DNA of 40,392 nt from Anaerolineaceae bacterium (GCA_016124855.1 WGMX01000030.1:1-40392); one strand, 5' to 3'. Positions 1 through 8,657 are shown, counted from the first letter of the stretch. The notes: generated by a model from the letters alone, not told the origin. Numbers and translations: made by a program.

Positions 1-2705
1 GCATCTGCATCCGGTTTTAGTTTGATAATTGCACTATACTCGGCTATCGCTTGCTCATATTGTTTCGCTTGATAGTAGATACTCCCCCGTCCCCAATACG
101 CATTTTCGTAATTCGTATCTAGCTCAATCGCCTTTGTGAAATCCGCTATCGCCGCATCTGCCTCTTTTAATTGTTGATACGATTTAGCCCGCCAATAGTA
201 GGCATCTGCATCCGGTTGCAGTTTAATAACATTTCCATAGTCTATGGATGCTTCTTTATATCGTTTCGTATCGTAATATGAGGCTGCACGCCTCCAATAG
301 GCATCGGCATACGATGAATCAAGCCGAATAGCCTGACTATAATCGGCGATGGCATCGTCAAATTTTGATTGTGCGCGATATATATCGCCACGACTGAAAT
401 AAGTGAAAGCAGAATAGTTAGGATCAAGTTTGATTGCTTGGTCGTAATCTTTTAAGGCTTCACTATCCATTTTCAGATACTGATAGATGCTGCCGCGTCC
501 AATATAAGCACTAATATAAGTTGCGTCGATTTGAAGCAGTTGTGTGTAATCTGCAATTGCAGCATCCCAATTTTGTTTCTCCTGATATAAAACTGCGCGC
601 ATGTAATAGGCTGTTGTATCTTGTGGATTCACCTTAATCGCAGCCACATAATCATCCAATGCTTCTTGGAACTTCCCCTGCTCATAATAAGCAATCCCTC
701 GATTACGATAAGCATCGCCAAATTGAGGGTTTAGTTGGATTGCAGCGCTGTAGTCAGCAATAGCGTTGTCATATTGTTTTTGCTCACTGTAAGCAATTCC
801 CCGCATGACATATGCAGGCACATAAGTATCATCAAGCTGAAGCGATTGAGTGTAATCCGCAATTGCGTCATCAAGTTTATTTCCACCAAAATTCGCATAT
901 CCGCGAAAATAGTACGTCATCGCATTTTGCGGGTTAATAATGAGCGCATTGTCATAATCAGTAACCGCTTTGTCATATTCCGCGTGGTTATAATAGAAAC
1001 CTGCGCGAGCCGTATATCTATTTTCATTATTGGGTTCTAACTGAATAGCCTGACTATAGTCTACAAGCGCTTCAGCATATTTCCCTTTCTTATCAAAAAT
1101 CTCACCACGCACTCCATAAGCGTCGGCGTAAGTAGGTATATTCTTGATTAATGTGGTGAAATCATCAATTGCTTCATCATATTCACCTATTCGATAATAA
1201 CTGTACCCGCGATTAAACAGTGTGCCCCCATAGCTGTTTGCCACAGTGGGGTTTAATTTTATGAACTGGGTATAGTCGGCAATAGCCTCGTTCCATTTTC
1301 TTAATTGAAAATAGGACTCAGCTCGATTGATGTAGGGAGTGCTATAATCGGGATCAAGCTCGATGGCTCGGCTAAAATCGCTAATCGCATCTTCAATGCG
1401 ACCGAATAATTTAGCGATCCCACCCCTACTGTTATAGGCAAGTGCATAAGACGGATTGATCTCAACAGCACGAGTAAAGTCTGCCTTCGCTTCATCAATT
1501 TTTCCTGAATCGAAGTAGGCGTTTCCTCGGAAAAAATACAGTAAATAAGCCTCAATATCCTGCTCACGCCCTTTAGGGATACGATCCGCAGCTTGGTTGT
1601 AAGATTTAAGAGCAGATTCGTAATCCTTTGAATAGTATTCAATTTGACCTTGAACAAGATAGACAATATACAGGGCATCCATACCCTGAAACACGTAGGT
1701 GTCAAAACTGGAAACCTGCTCCGCGGATGTTTGTAAATCTTCGAGACAATGACATATCCGGCTCTTGCGCGGTGTCACCTCATAATGAATGCGGATACCC
1801 CCTAGCGCGACCTCTCCCCACATCACTATCGTCGCGTTGTAAAGATCACTGATGCTTTTGGCCTCCCTTCGATCTGCAATCAAGTGCTTTACCCGAATAA
1901 ATGGAACTCCAATCCGATTAAATTCACTTTCCAGATTTTCTTGGACATGAGGAGCGGTTGAGTCAATTTGTTTAAAATCCGCTACAACCACACCGATTTT
2001 GGCTAGATCAAATGCCGTTCCTTCCAAGGGCGTAGGGGTAACTGTCGGCGTATTGGTTGGCGTAGGGGTGTTAGTAGGCGTATGAGTAGTCGTTGGTGTA
2101 AAAGTCTCAGTGATAATATCCAACCCCACCAGCACCGGAGTTCGAACCCCTGCATCTGCGATCAATACCGTTGCACCTAAGGCGATCACAACCAACAGCG
2201 CGGCAATAACTCGTGTAATCAACTGTCGTCGAGCTTGCTTATCCAGTAACTTCGTCAAATCGGCAGTGACTTGCGCCGAAAGGCTGTCCGGTGTTGTAAA
2301 AAGACTGCGAACATCATGAGATTCAATTTTAGCCCTGAATTTTGCCAATCTCGCTTGTGCAGTGGGATCTGCTTCAATGCGTTCGGTAGGCCATTCTAAA
2401 TAATTCTTATCCAATAAATACATCAGTCTAGGCAACTTGCGGCGGAGAGCTTCGTCATATTCTTGCTCTGTTACCGAGATTTCTCCATCGTCTGAGAGTG
2501 TCCCATAACGTTGAGCAATAATCCCAATAAAAATATCGGCCTGACCAACCTCCTTCAGACTGACACGAGATGCGCCACCGGCTTGACTTCCAAAATCATC
2601 CATATTGATGGGACGTTGGCTCAAGCGTCGTATAGCTTTGTCAACTACAGCTCGATGTTCCTCTAAATCGCTTTTGGTTGAGCTAATAAAAACACTTTTA
2701 GCCAT
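1..2705 (-). CDS. DUF4062-TM-TPR protein, 3' end cut by window
   Basis: The frame is open from an ATG at 2705 to the left edge, about 901 codons without a stop, so the C-terminus lies outside. Reading it out gives a DUF4062 domain at residues 3-100 (opening VFISSTKSDLEEHR, the family signature related to TIR-like folds), then a hydrophobic helix at about 163-185, a Thr/Pro linker at about 201-228 and a globular alpha/beta segment to about 330. At least 15 tetratricopeptide repeats of 34 residues follow, with consensus RG..Y....Y..AI.DY..AI.L.P. DUF4062 occurs in STAND-type and other signalling or defence proteins; here it probably sits on the cytosolic side with the TPR solenoid across the membrane. 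Partners and function are unknown. It appears monocistronic at its 5' side, with a 690-base gap upstream. Domain calls are confident; function is not. Confidence 0.85.
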   Translation of the reverse strand, partial: MAKSVFISSTKSDLEEHRAVVDKAIRRLSQRPINMDDFGSQAGGASRVSLKEVGQADIFIGIIAQRYGTLSDDGEISVTEQEYDEALRRKLPRLMYLLDKNYLEWPTERIEADPTAQARLAKFRAKIESHDVRSLFTTPDSLSAQVTADLTKLLDKQARRQLITRVIAALLVVIALGATVLIADAGVRTPVLVGLDIITETFTPTTTHTPTNTPTPTNTPTVTPTPLEGTAFDLAKIGVVVADFKQIDSTAPHVQENLESEFNRIGVPFIRVKHLIADRREAKSISDLYNATIVMWGEVALGGIRIHYEVTPRKSRICHCLEDLQTSAEQVSSFDTYVFQGMDALYIVYLVQGQIEYYSKDYESALKSYNQAADRIPKGREQDIEAYLLYFFRGNAYFDSGKIDEAKADFTRAVEINPSYALAYNSRGGIAKLFGRIEDAISDFSRAIELDPDYSTPYINRAESYFQLRKWNEAIADYTQFIKLNPTVANSYGGTLFNRGYSYYRIGEYDEAIDDFTTLIKNIPTYADAYGVRGEIFDKKGKYAEALVDYSQAIQLEPNNENRYTARAGFYYNHAEYDKAVTDYDNALIINPQNAMTYYFRGYANFGGNKLDDAIADYTQSLQLDDTYVPAYVMRGIAYSEQKQYDNAIADYSAAIQLNPQFGDAYRNRGIAYYEQGKFQEALDDYVAAIKVNPQDTTAYYMRAVLYQEKQNWDAAIADYTQLLQIDATYISAYIGRGSIYQYLKMDSEALKDYDQAIKLDPNYSAFTYFSRGDIYRAQSKFDDAIADYSQAIRLDSSYADAYWRRAASYYDTKRYKEASIDYGNVIKLQPDADAYYWRAKSYQQLKEADAAIADFTKAIELDTNYENAYWGRGSIYYQAKQYEQAIAEYSAIIKLKPDAD

Positions 2706-2867
2706 AGTATATTCTCGGAAATTAAATTAGTTGTCATAATTTTATTACACATTTATTCTACGGTGCAACAATCCATTTCAACTTGACCAGTTCTCTATCT
2801 TGTTCACTTGGGGGCACTAAACGATTTCATTGAACTCCAAAAACGTCGGCTAATAACTTAAATTCTT

Positions 2868-2896
2868 AAAATCTTCCTTAATCAAAGGAAGATTTT
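2868..2896. terminator. Bidirectional hairpin in intergenic gap
   Basis: A perfect inverted repeat with 12-base arms (2868-2879 and 2885-2896) and a 5-base loop has A-tracts on its left and T-tracts on its right, the form of an intrinsic terminator on either strand. It could stop minus-strand transcripts leaving the dehydrogenase gene that ends at 3400, and so insulate the DUF4062-TPR gene. The stem is AT-rich, so its strength is uncertain. Confidence 0.5.
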
Positions 2897-2957
2897 CGTC
2901 TTAGCTTTTCTCTATCGACTAAAGACTAAAAACTATCGACTTTCCCCCTCTTTTTCC

Positions 2958-2986
2958 TTGACTTTTTTGCACATCTGTTCTACAAT
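2958..2986 (+). promoter_or_regulatory. Sigma70-type promoter with no protein gene behind it
   Basis: TTGACT at 2958-2963 and TACAAT at 2981-2986 are separated by exactly 17 bases, a near-consensus housekeeping promoter pointing right. A start near 2993 is expected. No convincing plus-strand protein gene follows before the convergent dehydrogenase gene ends at 3400, so the promoter may serve an RNA gene. Confidence 0.5.
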
Positions 2987-2992
2987 AGTGGT

Positions 2993-3300
2993 TCAATTAA
3001 ACAGCATCTAAGAGTCAAAGTCGGCAGTCAATTTTTATTGTATGCGTGTGATTTATTGGTTTCGATTTTAACAATTCGGCTTTGCATTTGTGGCGAGAAC
3101 TTCCCTCAAATCCGCTGCGGCCATATGCACAATTGGCACGCGGCGGACGTGACCGGGAAAACCGCTGCACTCAGCGACATTAGCCGAACTACCTGCCAGT
3201 CATTTGTGCTAATTGAGCGCCTTGCTCCCGTGTATCCGCCTGTCATTTCGGCGGGAAATATGCAAAATCTGCACTAAAATTGCACATTCCGCATTTTGTA
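2993..3300 (+). ncRNA. Candidate structured small RNA (family unknown)
   Basis: Behind the promoter, bases about 3080-3265 are visibly richer in G+C than the AT-rich flanks and can fold into a nested rod. Visible pairings are 3081-3087 with 3260-3266, 3101-3105 with 3253-3257, 3142-3147 with 3235-3240, 3154-3157 with 3227-3230, a hairpin 3163-3167/3172-3176, and 3179-3184 with 3208-3213. A local hairpin (3236-3240/3250-3254) competes with one of these. A rod of this size recalls 6S RNA, but I cannot identify its conserved bubble, and signatures of RNase P RNA, tmRNA and SRP RNA are absent. The ends are estimates: no clean T-tract terminator is seen. The 79-codon frame at 3038-3277 has no ribosome site and is less likely to be the product. 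Confidence 0.25.
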
Positions 3301-3399
3301 TCAACCATTTAACTTACGGTTTTTCTGTATTAGTCTGGCTGATAGCTGGCGACTGGTGACCGACGACTTATATTGCAACTTGCCTCTTGTAACTTGAAA

Positions 3400-4167
3400 C
3401 TACTTCGGCTGCATCCTGACTGCACCGTCTAGTCGAATTACCTCGCCGTTCAGATAGGGATGTTCAATAATATTCTGCGCCAACTGGGCATATTCGTCCG
3501 GCTTGCCCAACCGGCTCGGAAACGGAATCTGGCTGGCTAATGAAGCCTGAACTTCCGGTGTCATCGCACCTACCATCGGCGTTTCAAAGATACCCGGAGC
3601 AATCGTCATCACGCGTATGCCAACCCGCGCCAACTCCCGCGCAATCGGTAAAGTCATGCTCACAATCCCGCCCTTCGATGCCGAGTAAGCCGCTTGCCCG
3701 ATTTGCCCATCAAAAGCCGCTACCGAAGCCGTGTTGATAATCACGCCTCGTTCGCCGTGCGCGTTCGGAGCATTCTGGCTCATCCGTGCTGCCGTCAACC
3801 GGATCACGTTAAACGTTCCGATCAAGTTGATCCGAATGACTGACTCAAACAAATCCAGTGGATGCGGACCTTCCTTCCCTACCGTCCGTGATGCCCACGC
3901 CACGCCCGCGCAGTTAATCGCCACATTCAACCCGCCGAACGCTTCTTGCGCCAGATTAATCGCTGCCTGAACTTCAACTTCGCTGCTCACATCCGCCTGC
4001 ACGAAACGCACACCTTCACCGAATTCAGTGGCTAATGCCTTCCCTCGTTCTACATCCCGGTCAAGGATGACAACTTTCATCTCCTGCCCGACAAATCGCC
4101 GGACACACGCCGCTCCCAACCCTGATGCCCCGCCTGTCACCAGCGCGACTTGGCCTTGAATATCCAT
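3400..4167 (-). CDS. HSD10-type SDR dehydrogenase (3-hydroxyacyl-CoA type)
   Basis: A classical short-chain dehydrogenase of 255 residues. It has the Rossmann motif TGGASGLG at 11-18, the NAD-selecting Asp in DRD (36-38), ADV at 58-60, NCAG at 85-88, and the catalytic set Ser148, Tyr161, Lys165 in YSASK. The segments [12 protein letters not shown] and [14 protein letters not shown] match the type II 3-hydroxyacyl-CoA dehydrogenase (HSD17B10) branch, whose members oxidise 3-hydroxyacyl-CoA or related alcohols with NAD. No other beta-oxidation gene is nearby, so the substrate is unproven. It has a good ribosome site (TAGGAG) and is the last gene of a minus-strand trio with the unknown protein and the metallophosphoesterase. 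Confidence 0.85.
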   Translation of the reverse strand: MDIQGQVALVTGGASGLGAACVRRFVGQEMKVVILDRDVERGKALATEFGEGVRFVQADVSSEVEVQAAINLAQEAFGGLNVAINCAGVAWASRTVGKEGPHPLDLFESVIRINLIGTFNVIRLTAARMSQNAPNAHGERGVIINTASVAAFDGQIGQAAYSASKGGIVSMTLPIARELARVGIRVMTIAPGIFETPMVGAMTPEVQASLASQIPFPSRLGKPDEYAQLAQNIIEHPYLNGEVIRLDGAVRMQPK

Positions 4168-4231
4168 TTGTCGATCACTCCTAAATAAATCTTTTTACTG
4201 CCTTTTCTCGGCACTCAGTACTTCTTTTTCC

Positions 4232-4870
4232 CTATGCTTTTCCTAACTCATCAACCGTGAAATCCAGCGCAATCAAATACGAGTCATCTATCCCCAGCAA
4301 ACGCATGTTAGTCGAGCGCCCATGATCGTCTTTTTCGTCGTACATCCGGCTCTCATCCAATGTCGCCTGCATCCCATGATGCGCCAGTACCCGCGTCATC
4401 CGTTCAGCCCCCGGCTTAGGCATCGTTCCTAGAACGCCGCTTCCACTCGTCAACAAATTCACCAACGGCTGCGTCCGGTTAATATCCTTCGCCAGTTCGC
4501 GCCACGGCCCAAAGGTACTCAAATAGGCTTGATTTATATCCAGCACCAACTCATTCACGTCATCTGGCTGCCCCGTAAACTGAATCACAGCCCTCGGCGC
4601 GTTGTAATGAAGCAGCACCGGATGCTCATTCGCGATAAACAAATTACCGAACACGCCCAAGCTCACGCGATGTTCAACCACACCCAGCGCTCGAATAACA
4701 TACTGATTTTGAGGCCGCAGCCCCTGCTCCTGCTCATCAAATACTGCCGTCTGCACAATCAGTTGTAGTTCTTGGGGAACACCACCCATTTGTAGCGCTA
4801 AGAAAATGCCATAACGATTTTCACCCTGTAACTCAGCCAGTAACGACTCGCGCTTGTCATCAAAATTCAT
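4232..4870 (-). CDS. Conserved-looking protein of unknown function
   Basis: A 212-residue soluble protein with no recognised motif, signal peptide or membrane helix. The N-terminal half alternates beta-like segments (GIFLALQMGG, LQLIVQTAVFD, QYVIRALGVVEHRVSLGVFGNLF), suggesting a mixed alpha/beta fold; the C-terminal part is more polar and ends in a charged tail. It starts 45 bases after the metallophosphoesterase stop and ends 64 bases before the dehydrogenase start, all on one strand, so a shared transcript is likely. Codon usage and length support a real gene. I do not assign a function. Confidence 0.65.
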   Translation of the reverse strand: MNFDDKRESLLAELQGENRYGIFLALQMGGVPQELQLIVQTAVFDEQEQGLRPQNQYVIRALGVVEHRVSLGVFGNLFIANEHPVLLHYNAPRAVIQFTGQPDDVNELVLDINQAYLSTFGPWRELAKDINRTQPLVNLLTSGSGVLGTMPKPGAERMTRVLAHHGMQATLDESRMYDEKDDHGRSTNMRLLGIDDSYLIALDFTVDELGKA

Positions 4871-4887
4871 AGCTTATCTCTGTATTC

Positions 4888-4920
4888 CTCTCTGCCTCTG
4901 TGGTTAAAAATGATTTTAAT
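4888..4920 (-). repeat. CCACAGAG-type dispersed element, copy 1
   Basis: On the minus strand, immediately after the metallophosphoesterase stop, comes TTTTTAACCACAGAGGCAGA followed by a purine-rich tail ending near ATACAGAGATAAG (to about 4872). It shares its core with the sequences at 6382-6409 and 8655-8691, which also sit directly behind minus-strand stop codons. Function is unknown. Confidence 0.5.
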
Positions 4921-5683
4921 TACGCAACCGACCTGCTGTCCAATCCACCGATGGGTAGCCCACGCTGCTCAATTCCGCAATCACGGCCTCCGGGTCAAAC
5001 GAAACACGCCGGAGATCAACCTGTACCTGTCCATTCTCGAATGTGAACAAACCCCAACCGGCTTGCCCTTTCACATCCATCGGCGCACCCACGCTGCCCA
5101 CGTTAATCGCGCGCCAATGCCCCAACATCCTGTCCATCTGGATGTGCGTATGCCCTCCCACACCCAACCAACCCTCGCGGTCGAGGAAAAAATCACGCGC
5201 TTCATCCTCTGGCGTGTCTGGGAAAAGTGCGGGTTCATCATTCCCCGGTACGGCATGGTAACCAATCACATAACCATATCCATCAATCTTTTTAGAGAGT
5301 TCCTGCCCGTTTATCTTCTTCAGGAACTCATAGTCCTCAAAACTCAGTTGGTCAACTGCCCACAAAAGAGCATCGTTAATCGAGTGCCATTCTGCCTTAA
5401 AGCGGTTCAATCCCGCCTCATCCGCTGGAAATGGAAACTTCGGTCGCTCACCCGTCAGGAGGTAACGATCCGTGTTCCCACCAATCACCTTGAACTTCTT
5501 ACCTTCGTCCGCCTCAGCTAGCGCCTTAATCTGTCGCAGGCACTCTACCGGTCGCGGGCCAAACGCCGCAATATCTCCCAAGCACCACGTCAGATCAATC
5601 CCGCCAACCTGTTCCATATCCTTTAAAACCGCCTCAAACGCGGTCAAATTTCCATGCACATCCGCAAATATCGCTAAACGCAT
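4916..5683 (-). CDS. Metallophosphoesterase family protein
   Basis: A 255-residue calcineurin-like phosphoesterase. Metal-binding motifs are in order: D8-x-H10 in FADVHGN, GD at 36-37, N70 in GGNTDR, H143 in GYHA, and GHTH at 177-180, followed by GSVG at 196-199. The usual GNHD motif is GNTD here, as in a subgroup of bacterial YfcE-like proteins, so the normal second-shell His is absent. Such enzymes hydrolyse phosphomono- or diesters in the cytosol with a dimetal centre; the substrate cannot be read from sequence. The ATG at 5683 has a purine-rich site (GGGAGAAG) upstream. It is the first gene of the minus-strand trio. Confidence 0.85.
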   Translation of the reverse strand: MRLAIFADVHGNLTAFEAVLKDMEQVGGIDLTWCLGDIAAFGPRPVECLRQIKALAEADEGKKFKVIGGNTDRYLLTGERPKFPFPADEAGLNRFKAEWHSINDALLWAVDQLSFEDYEFLKKINGQELSKKIDGYGYVIGYHAVPGNDEPALFPDTPEDEARDFFLDREGWLGVGGHTHIQMDRMLGHWRAINVGSVGAPMDVKGQAGWGLFTFENGQVQVDLRRVSFDPEAVIAELSSVGYPSVDWTAGRLRN

Positions 5684-5904
5684 AAGCTTGCTTCTCCCTA
5701 CAACTGATCTCGCAGTTTCTTACATTCCGGTCGGCTGTATTACTCTTGCTACTTGAAACTTGTCACTTGCACCTGAAATAGTAACACGCCTCACCCCAAT
5801 CCATCACCTTTTACCTGAGTAATTGGTGATTGGTAGTAGATAACCGAAAACGCCTATGGTATCGTATCCCTCAACAGCTTTAATTCAACAGAAAAGAGGA
5901 TTTC

Positions 5905-6336
5905 ATGGCAATCCGTAAAGCAGAAGCAATTTGGAACGGCACACTTAAAGAAGGTTCAGGCACATTCAAAGGTGGCAGCGGCGCACTTTCAGGCGGCTAC
6001 ACCTTCAAAACCCGTTTTGAAGAAGATAAGAGTCAGACCAACCCCGAAGAACTGATCGGCGCGGCTCATGCCGCTTGCTACGCCATGTTCCTTTCGGCGC
6101 AGCTCACCACCGCGAACTTCCCACCGGAAAGTGTCACCGCTACTGCTGAAGTCGACTTCGGTCGGGATGACAAGGGGCCAGTGATTAACGGCATCACCCT
6201 CAATGTAGATGCCAAAGTTCCCGGTGTCACACAAGAAAAGTTTGACGAACTGGCTCAAAAGTCCAAAGAAGGCTGCCCGATCTCACGCGCTCTCGCCAGC
6301 GTTCCCATCACCCTGAACGCTAAGCTCGTCAGCTAA
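5905..6336 (+). CDS. osmC: OsmC-family peroxiredoxin
   Basis: A 143-residue protein matching OsmC along its length. It has the two redox cysteines C58 (in HAACYAMFLS) and C124 (in GCPISRAL), and the partner residues R37 and E49. OsmC reduces organic hydroperoxides through a Cys-Cys cycle as a homodimer with an interwoven active site; length and start agree with the family. A good ribosome site (AGAGGA) lies seven bases before the ATG, and a strong terminator follows the stop. It is transcribed alone, divergent from the metallophosphoesterase operon and convergent with the kinase gene. Osmotic or oxidative induction is known for relatives, but no operator is visible here. Confidence 0.92.
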   Translation: MAIRKAEAIWNGTLKEGSGTFKGGSGALSGGYTFKTRFEEDKSQTNPEELIGAAHAACYAMFLSAQLTTANFPPESVTATAEVDFGRDDKGPVINGITLNVDAKVPGVTQEKFDELAQKSKEGCPISRALASVPITLNAKLVS

Positions 6337-6347
6337 ATTTTTAACAC

Positions 6348-6373
6348 GAGGGGTTTGCTTCGGTAAACCCCTC
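6348..6373 (+). terminator. Intrinsic terminator of osmC
   Basis: The arms GAGGGGTTT and AAACCCCTC enclose a GCTTCGGT loop, beginning 11 bases after the osmC stop and followed by a pyrimidine-rich TTCTCTATCTT stretch. Confidence 0.8.
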
Positions 6374-6381
6374 TTCTCTAT

Positions 6382-6409
6382 CTTCTCTCTGTGCCTCTGT
6401 GGTTAAAAA
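6382..6409 (-). repeat. CCACAGAG-type dispersed element, copy 2
   Basis: Read on the minus strand it is TTTTTAACCACAGAGGCACA followed by GAGAGAAG, directly behind the kinase stop at 6403 and overlapping it. It is the most regular of the three copies. Confidence 0.5.
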
Positions 6410-7263
6410 CTGAATTTTCTGAGTATTTGCTCCACCGCACCCACATAACCACCACCGAACAAACGCACATGTACCAGTAACGGATACAGGTTATAAATAT
6501 CGCGCCGCTCCTCAAAAAATCCCGGCGCAATTGGCCTCAGTTGATGATAGCGCTGGAAAAACGGCTGCCCGAACGTCCCAAAGAGTGTGCTAAAGGCCAG
6601 CTCAATTTCAGGATGCGCGTAATAAATTGCCGGATCAATAAAACCGGTGATATGCCCATCCATCGCCAGAATATTCGTCGTCCACATATCTCCATGTATC
6701 AACGAAGGATATTCCGGTTCAATCAGCCACTTTTCCAACTGTTCGGCAAAGCGTTCCAACCGTCCCAAAACGGCTATGGGAAGCCGACCCGCCCGTGCTG
6801 CTTCATGCGCCATATAAAGCAGCCTTTGCTCACCGAAAAATGCTATCCACTTCTCATATGGCTTATTCGGCTGATGCAGCCCACCAATCACCGTATCACG
6901 TTCCAACCCAAATACCTGCCCGCGCACATGATGCAAATCAGCAAGTAATTCTGCCGCATGTTCTTGCGTCTCAAAATCCAATTCACTCTCACCCTCGATA
7001 TATTCCATTAGGAGCAAGGTATCCGCACTGTGATAAACCTCTGGCACGGGGAGTTGGCTGTGTTCCCGCAGATAGCGCAGCATGTAACCTTCCGTCGCCA
7101 GCGTTGCGCCCGTTCCATCCGCCACCTTCGCTACAATCGAGCGCCCATCTTCAAGTTCCACGCGGTACACTTCCCCAATGCACCCGCCGGAAAGTGGGAT
7201 CAAGTGAGCAATAGGGCTTTCAACTAAATCTTTGAGTTGATTACTGAGCAAATCATTACTCAT
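6403..7263 (-). CDS. Fructosamine-kinase family protein
   Basis: A 286-residue aminoglycoside-phosphotransferase-like kinase. The N-lobe has GGCIGEVYRV at 26-35 and Lys47 for ATP. The C-lobe has the catalytic loop HGDMWTTNIL at 190-199 with Asp192, then the metal-binding IDPA at 209-212. The HGDLW-type loop and IDPA.YY.HPE.ELA pattern are typical of fructosamine-3-kinases, which phosphorylate sugar adducts on protein lysines so that they fall off. The start is taken at the ATG at 7263 (MSNDLL); a longer frame to 7299 would overlap the upstream gene further. The chosen start overlaps the end of the TPR gene by eight bases, implying translational coupling. The damaged-protein repair role is inferred from family. 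Confidence 0.85.
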   Translation of the reverse strand: MSNDLLSNQLKDLVESPIAHLIPLSGGCIGEVYRVELEDGRSIVAKVADGTGATLATEGYMLRYLREHSQLPVPEVYHSADTLLLMEYIEGESELDFETQEHAAELLADLHHVRGQVFGLERDTVIGGLHQPNKPYEKWIAFFGEQRLLYMAHEAARAGRLPIAVLGRLERFAEQLEKWLIEPEYPSLIHGDMWTTNILAMDGHITGFIDPAIYYAHPEIELAFSTLFGTFGQPFFQRYHQLRPIAPGFFEERRDIYNLYPLLVHVRLFGGGYVGAVEQILRKFSF

Positions 7264-8608
7264 CGGATGTGCCGATTTCTGACTCAAATTGAGCAACAAC
7301 CGTCATAATAGTATCTGGCAGCATAACCTCATATTGAAGATTTTCTTTTGAGGTATACTTGGCATCCAGCGCTTTGAGTGCATCCCAACGTGCTTTAGCC
7401 TCTTCTCTTTTCCCAAGTTGATACAATGTTATGGCCTGCCCCAGAATAGCAAATTTGTGTTTAGCATCAATAGTTATCGCTTGATCAAAATCGTTGAGCG
7501 CCTCAATATACTTTGCTTGCAGAAAATAGACAGTGCCTCGTGTTGCAAAGGCATATATAAATTTGGCATCACGGTTAAACGCTCGCTCGCAATCCTCAAG
7601 TGCTTGGTCATATCGACCTTGTAAAATATAAACGCAAGCTCGGTTATTGAAAGATACCGGTAACTTGGGACTTAGTTCCATCATCTTTTCGTAATCGGCA
7701 ACAGCCCCTTCAATATCACCAGCCCGTTGACGCACATATCCACGTGTTAGATAGATGGCAGGCTCATTCGGTCGATGCTTCAGCCGTTCATTATGTATCG
7801 CTATTGCTTGTTTATAATCCCTTTTCTCACGAAAGATTTGTGCCATCATGCATAAGCAGTAATCCGCTTGATCGGTGCCTAGTCTGATAGCTTCGCGAAA
7901 GTCTTTTAAAGCAGCGCTATAGTTATTAACAGCATAATAAGCTTGACCACGTTGAACATAAATCTTGGCAGGACTCCGATGCTTAGCAAGACGAAGAGCC
8001 TGCTCAAAATCCTCGAATGCATCCTCGTGTTTTAGCTTTGCACGCACAAGGCCCCTGATCAAATAAGCATTGAGTAAGTCACCGTCGAGCTGTATAGCAG
8101 CGTTAATATCGACAAGCGCTGATTGGTTATCATCTAAGCAGCGGGACTTAAATTCCGCACGATGTATATAACTCTGGACTGAATTGGGACTAATACTGAT
8201 AGCCATATCATAATCAGAAAGTGCTTTTTCAAACTGTTTGTTTTTCTGGAACGCAAATGCGCGATACACGTAGGCCATTTCAAGAGAAGGATTTGGATGA
8301 TCTTGATTGGCATCAATAAAGTGAGTAAATTCGGCAATGGCGGATCCATAATCATGGTGATTGGCATAGTACACACCTTTTTGGAATTCAGTTCCTATTG
8401 CCTTTAATGGAAACGGCGAAACGAACGGTAACGATGAAGAAAAACTGTTTGGCACCTCACTTTGAGGTTGCTCAGTTGGTTGGATTGCTGCATTAGGAGT
8501 CCGACTCTGTTTGCGCTTCTCCGTCCAATAAGGTGCAAGCACCCAGCCCCCAATGACAAGCAGCGTGATACTGATAACCAATAGGGTCACAATTCTATCA
8601 AGCTGCAT
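7256..8608 (-). CDS. Membrane-anchored TPR protein
   Basis: A 450-residue protein with an N-terminal hydrophobic helix (about 5-24, LDRIVTLLVISITLLVIGGW), a polar linker, and about nine to ten tetratricopeptide repeats filling residues 65-420 (for example AYVYRAFAFQKNKQFEKALS, then AISPNS-type turns). The ATG at 8608 is chosen over that at 8626 because GGAGG at 8618-8622 is correctly spaced for it. TPR solenoids are scaffolds; the partner is unknown. It overlaps the fructosamine-kinase-like gene by eight bases, so the two are probably made together. It is a different protein from the DUF4062-TPR at the left edge, which has another N-terminus. Confidence 0.85.
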   Translation of the reverse strand: MQLDRIVTLLVISITLLVIGGWVLAPYWTEKRKQSRTPNAAIQPTEQPQSEVPNSFSSSLPFVSPFPLKAIGTEFQKGVYYANHHDYGSAIAEFTHFIDANQDHPNPSLEMAYVYRAFAFQKNKQFEKALSDYDMAISISPNSVQSYIHRAEFKSRCLDDNQSALVDINAAIQLDGDLLNAYLIRGLVRAKLKHEDAFEDFEQALRLAKHRSPAKIYVQRGQAYYAVNNYSAALKDFREAIRLGTDQADYCLCMMAQIFREKRDYKQAIAIHNERLKHRPNEPAIYLTRGYVRQRAGDIEGAVADYEKMMELSPKLPVSFNNRACVYILQGRYDQALEDCERAFNRDAKFIYAFATRGTVYFLQAKYIEALNDFDQAITIDAKHKFAILGQAITLYQLGKREEAKARWDALKALDAKYTSKENLQYEVMLPDTIMTVVAQFESEIGTSDE

Positions 8609-8631
8609 GGTCGAATTCCTCCACAATGCTA

Positions 8632-8657
8632 AAGAGGCGCCAATTCAAGCGCCTCTT
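8632..8657 (-). terminator. Hairpin after thrS
   Basis: Nine-base perfect arms (8632-8640 and 8649-8657) with an eight-base loop lie just downstream of thrS on the minus strand and 24 bases before the TPR start. The T-tract is short, so termination may be partial, letting some readthrough enter the TPR-kinase pair. Confidence 0.6.

Noticed and set aside
1..1700. About 100-base DNA periodicity resembling a repeat array or CRISPR
   Set aside because: The unit equals 34 codons in one open frame with TPR consensus residues, and there is no conserved direct repeat with unique spacers.
1301..1705. Minus-strand frame of 134 codons
   Set aside because: It is a shadow of the TPR frame, lacks the 34-residue repeat pattern and has no ribosome site.
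2125..2150. GGAGTTCGAACCCC, like a tRNA T-arm
   Set aside because: It is inside the coding sequence, and no anticodon arm or acceptor stem is found around it.
3038..3277. Plus-strand frame of 79 codons
   Set aside because: No ribosome site, no family resemblance and a composition better explained by a structured RNA.
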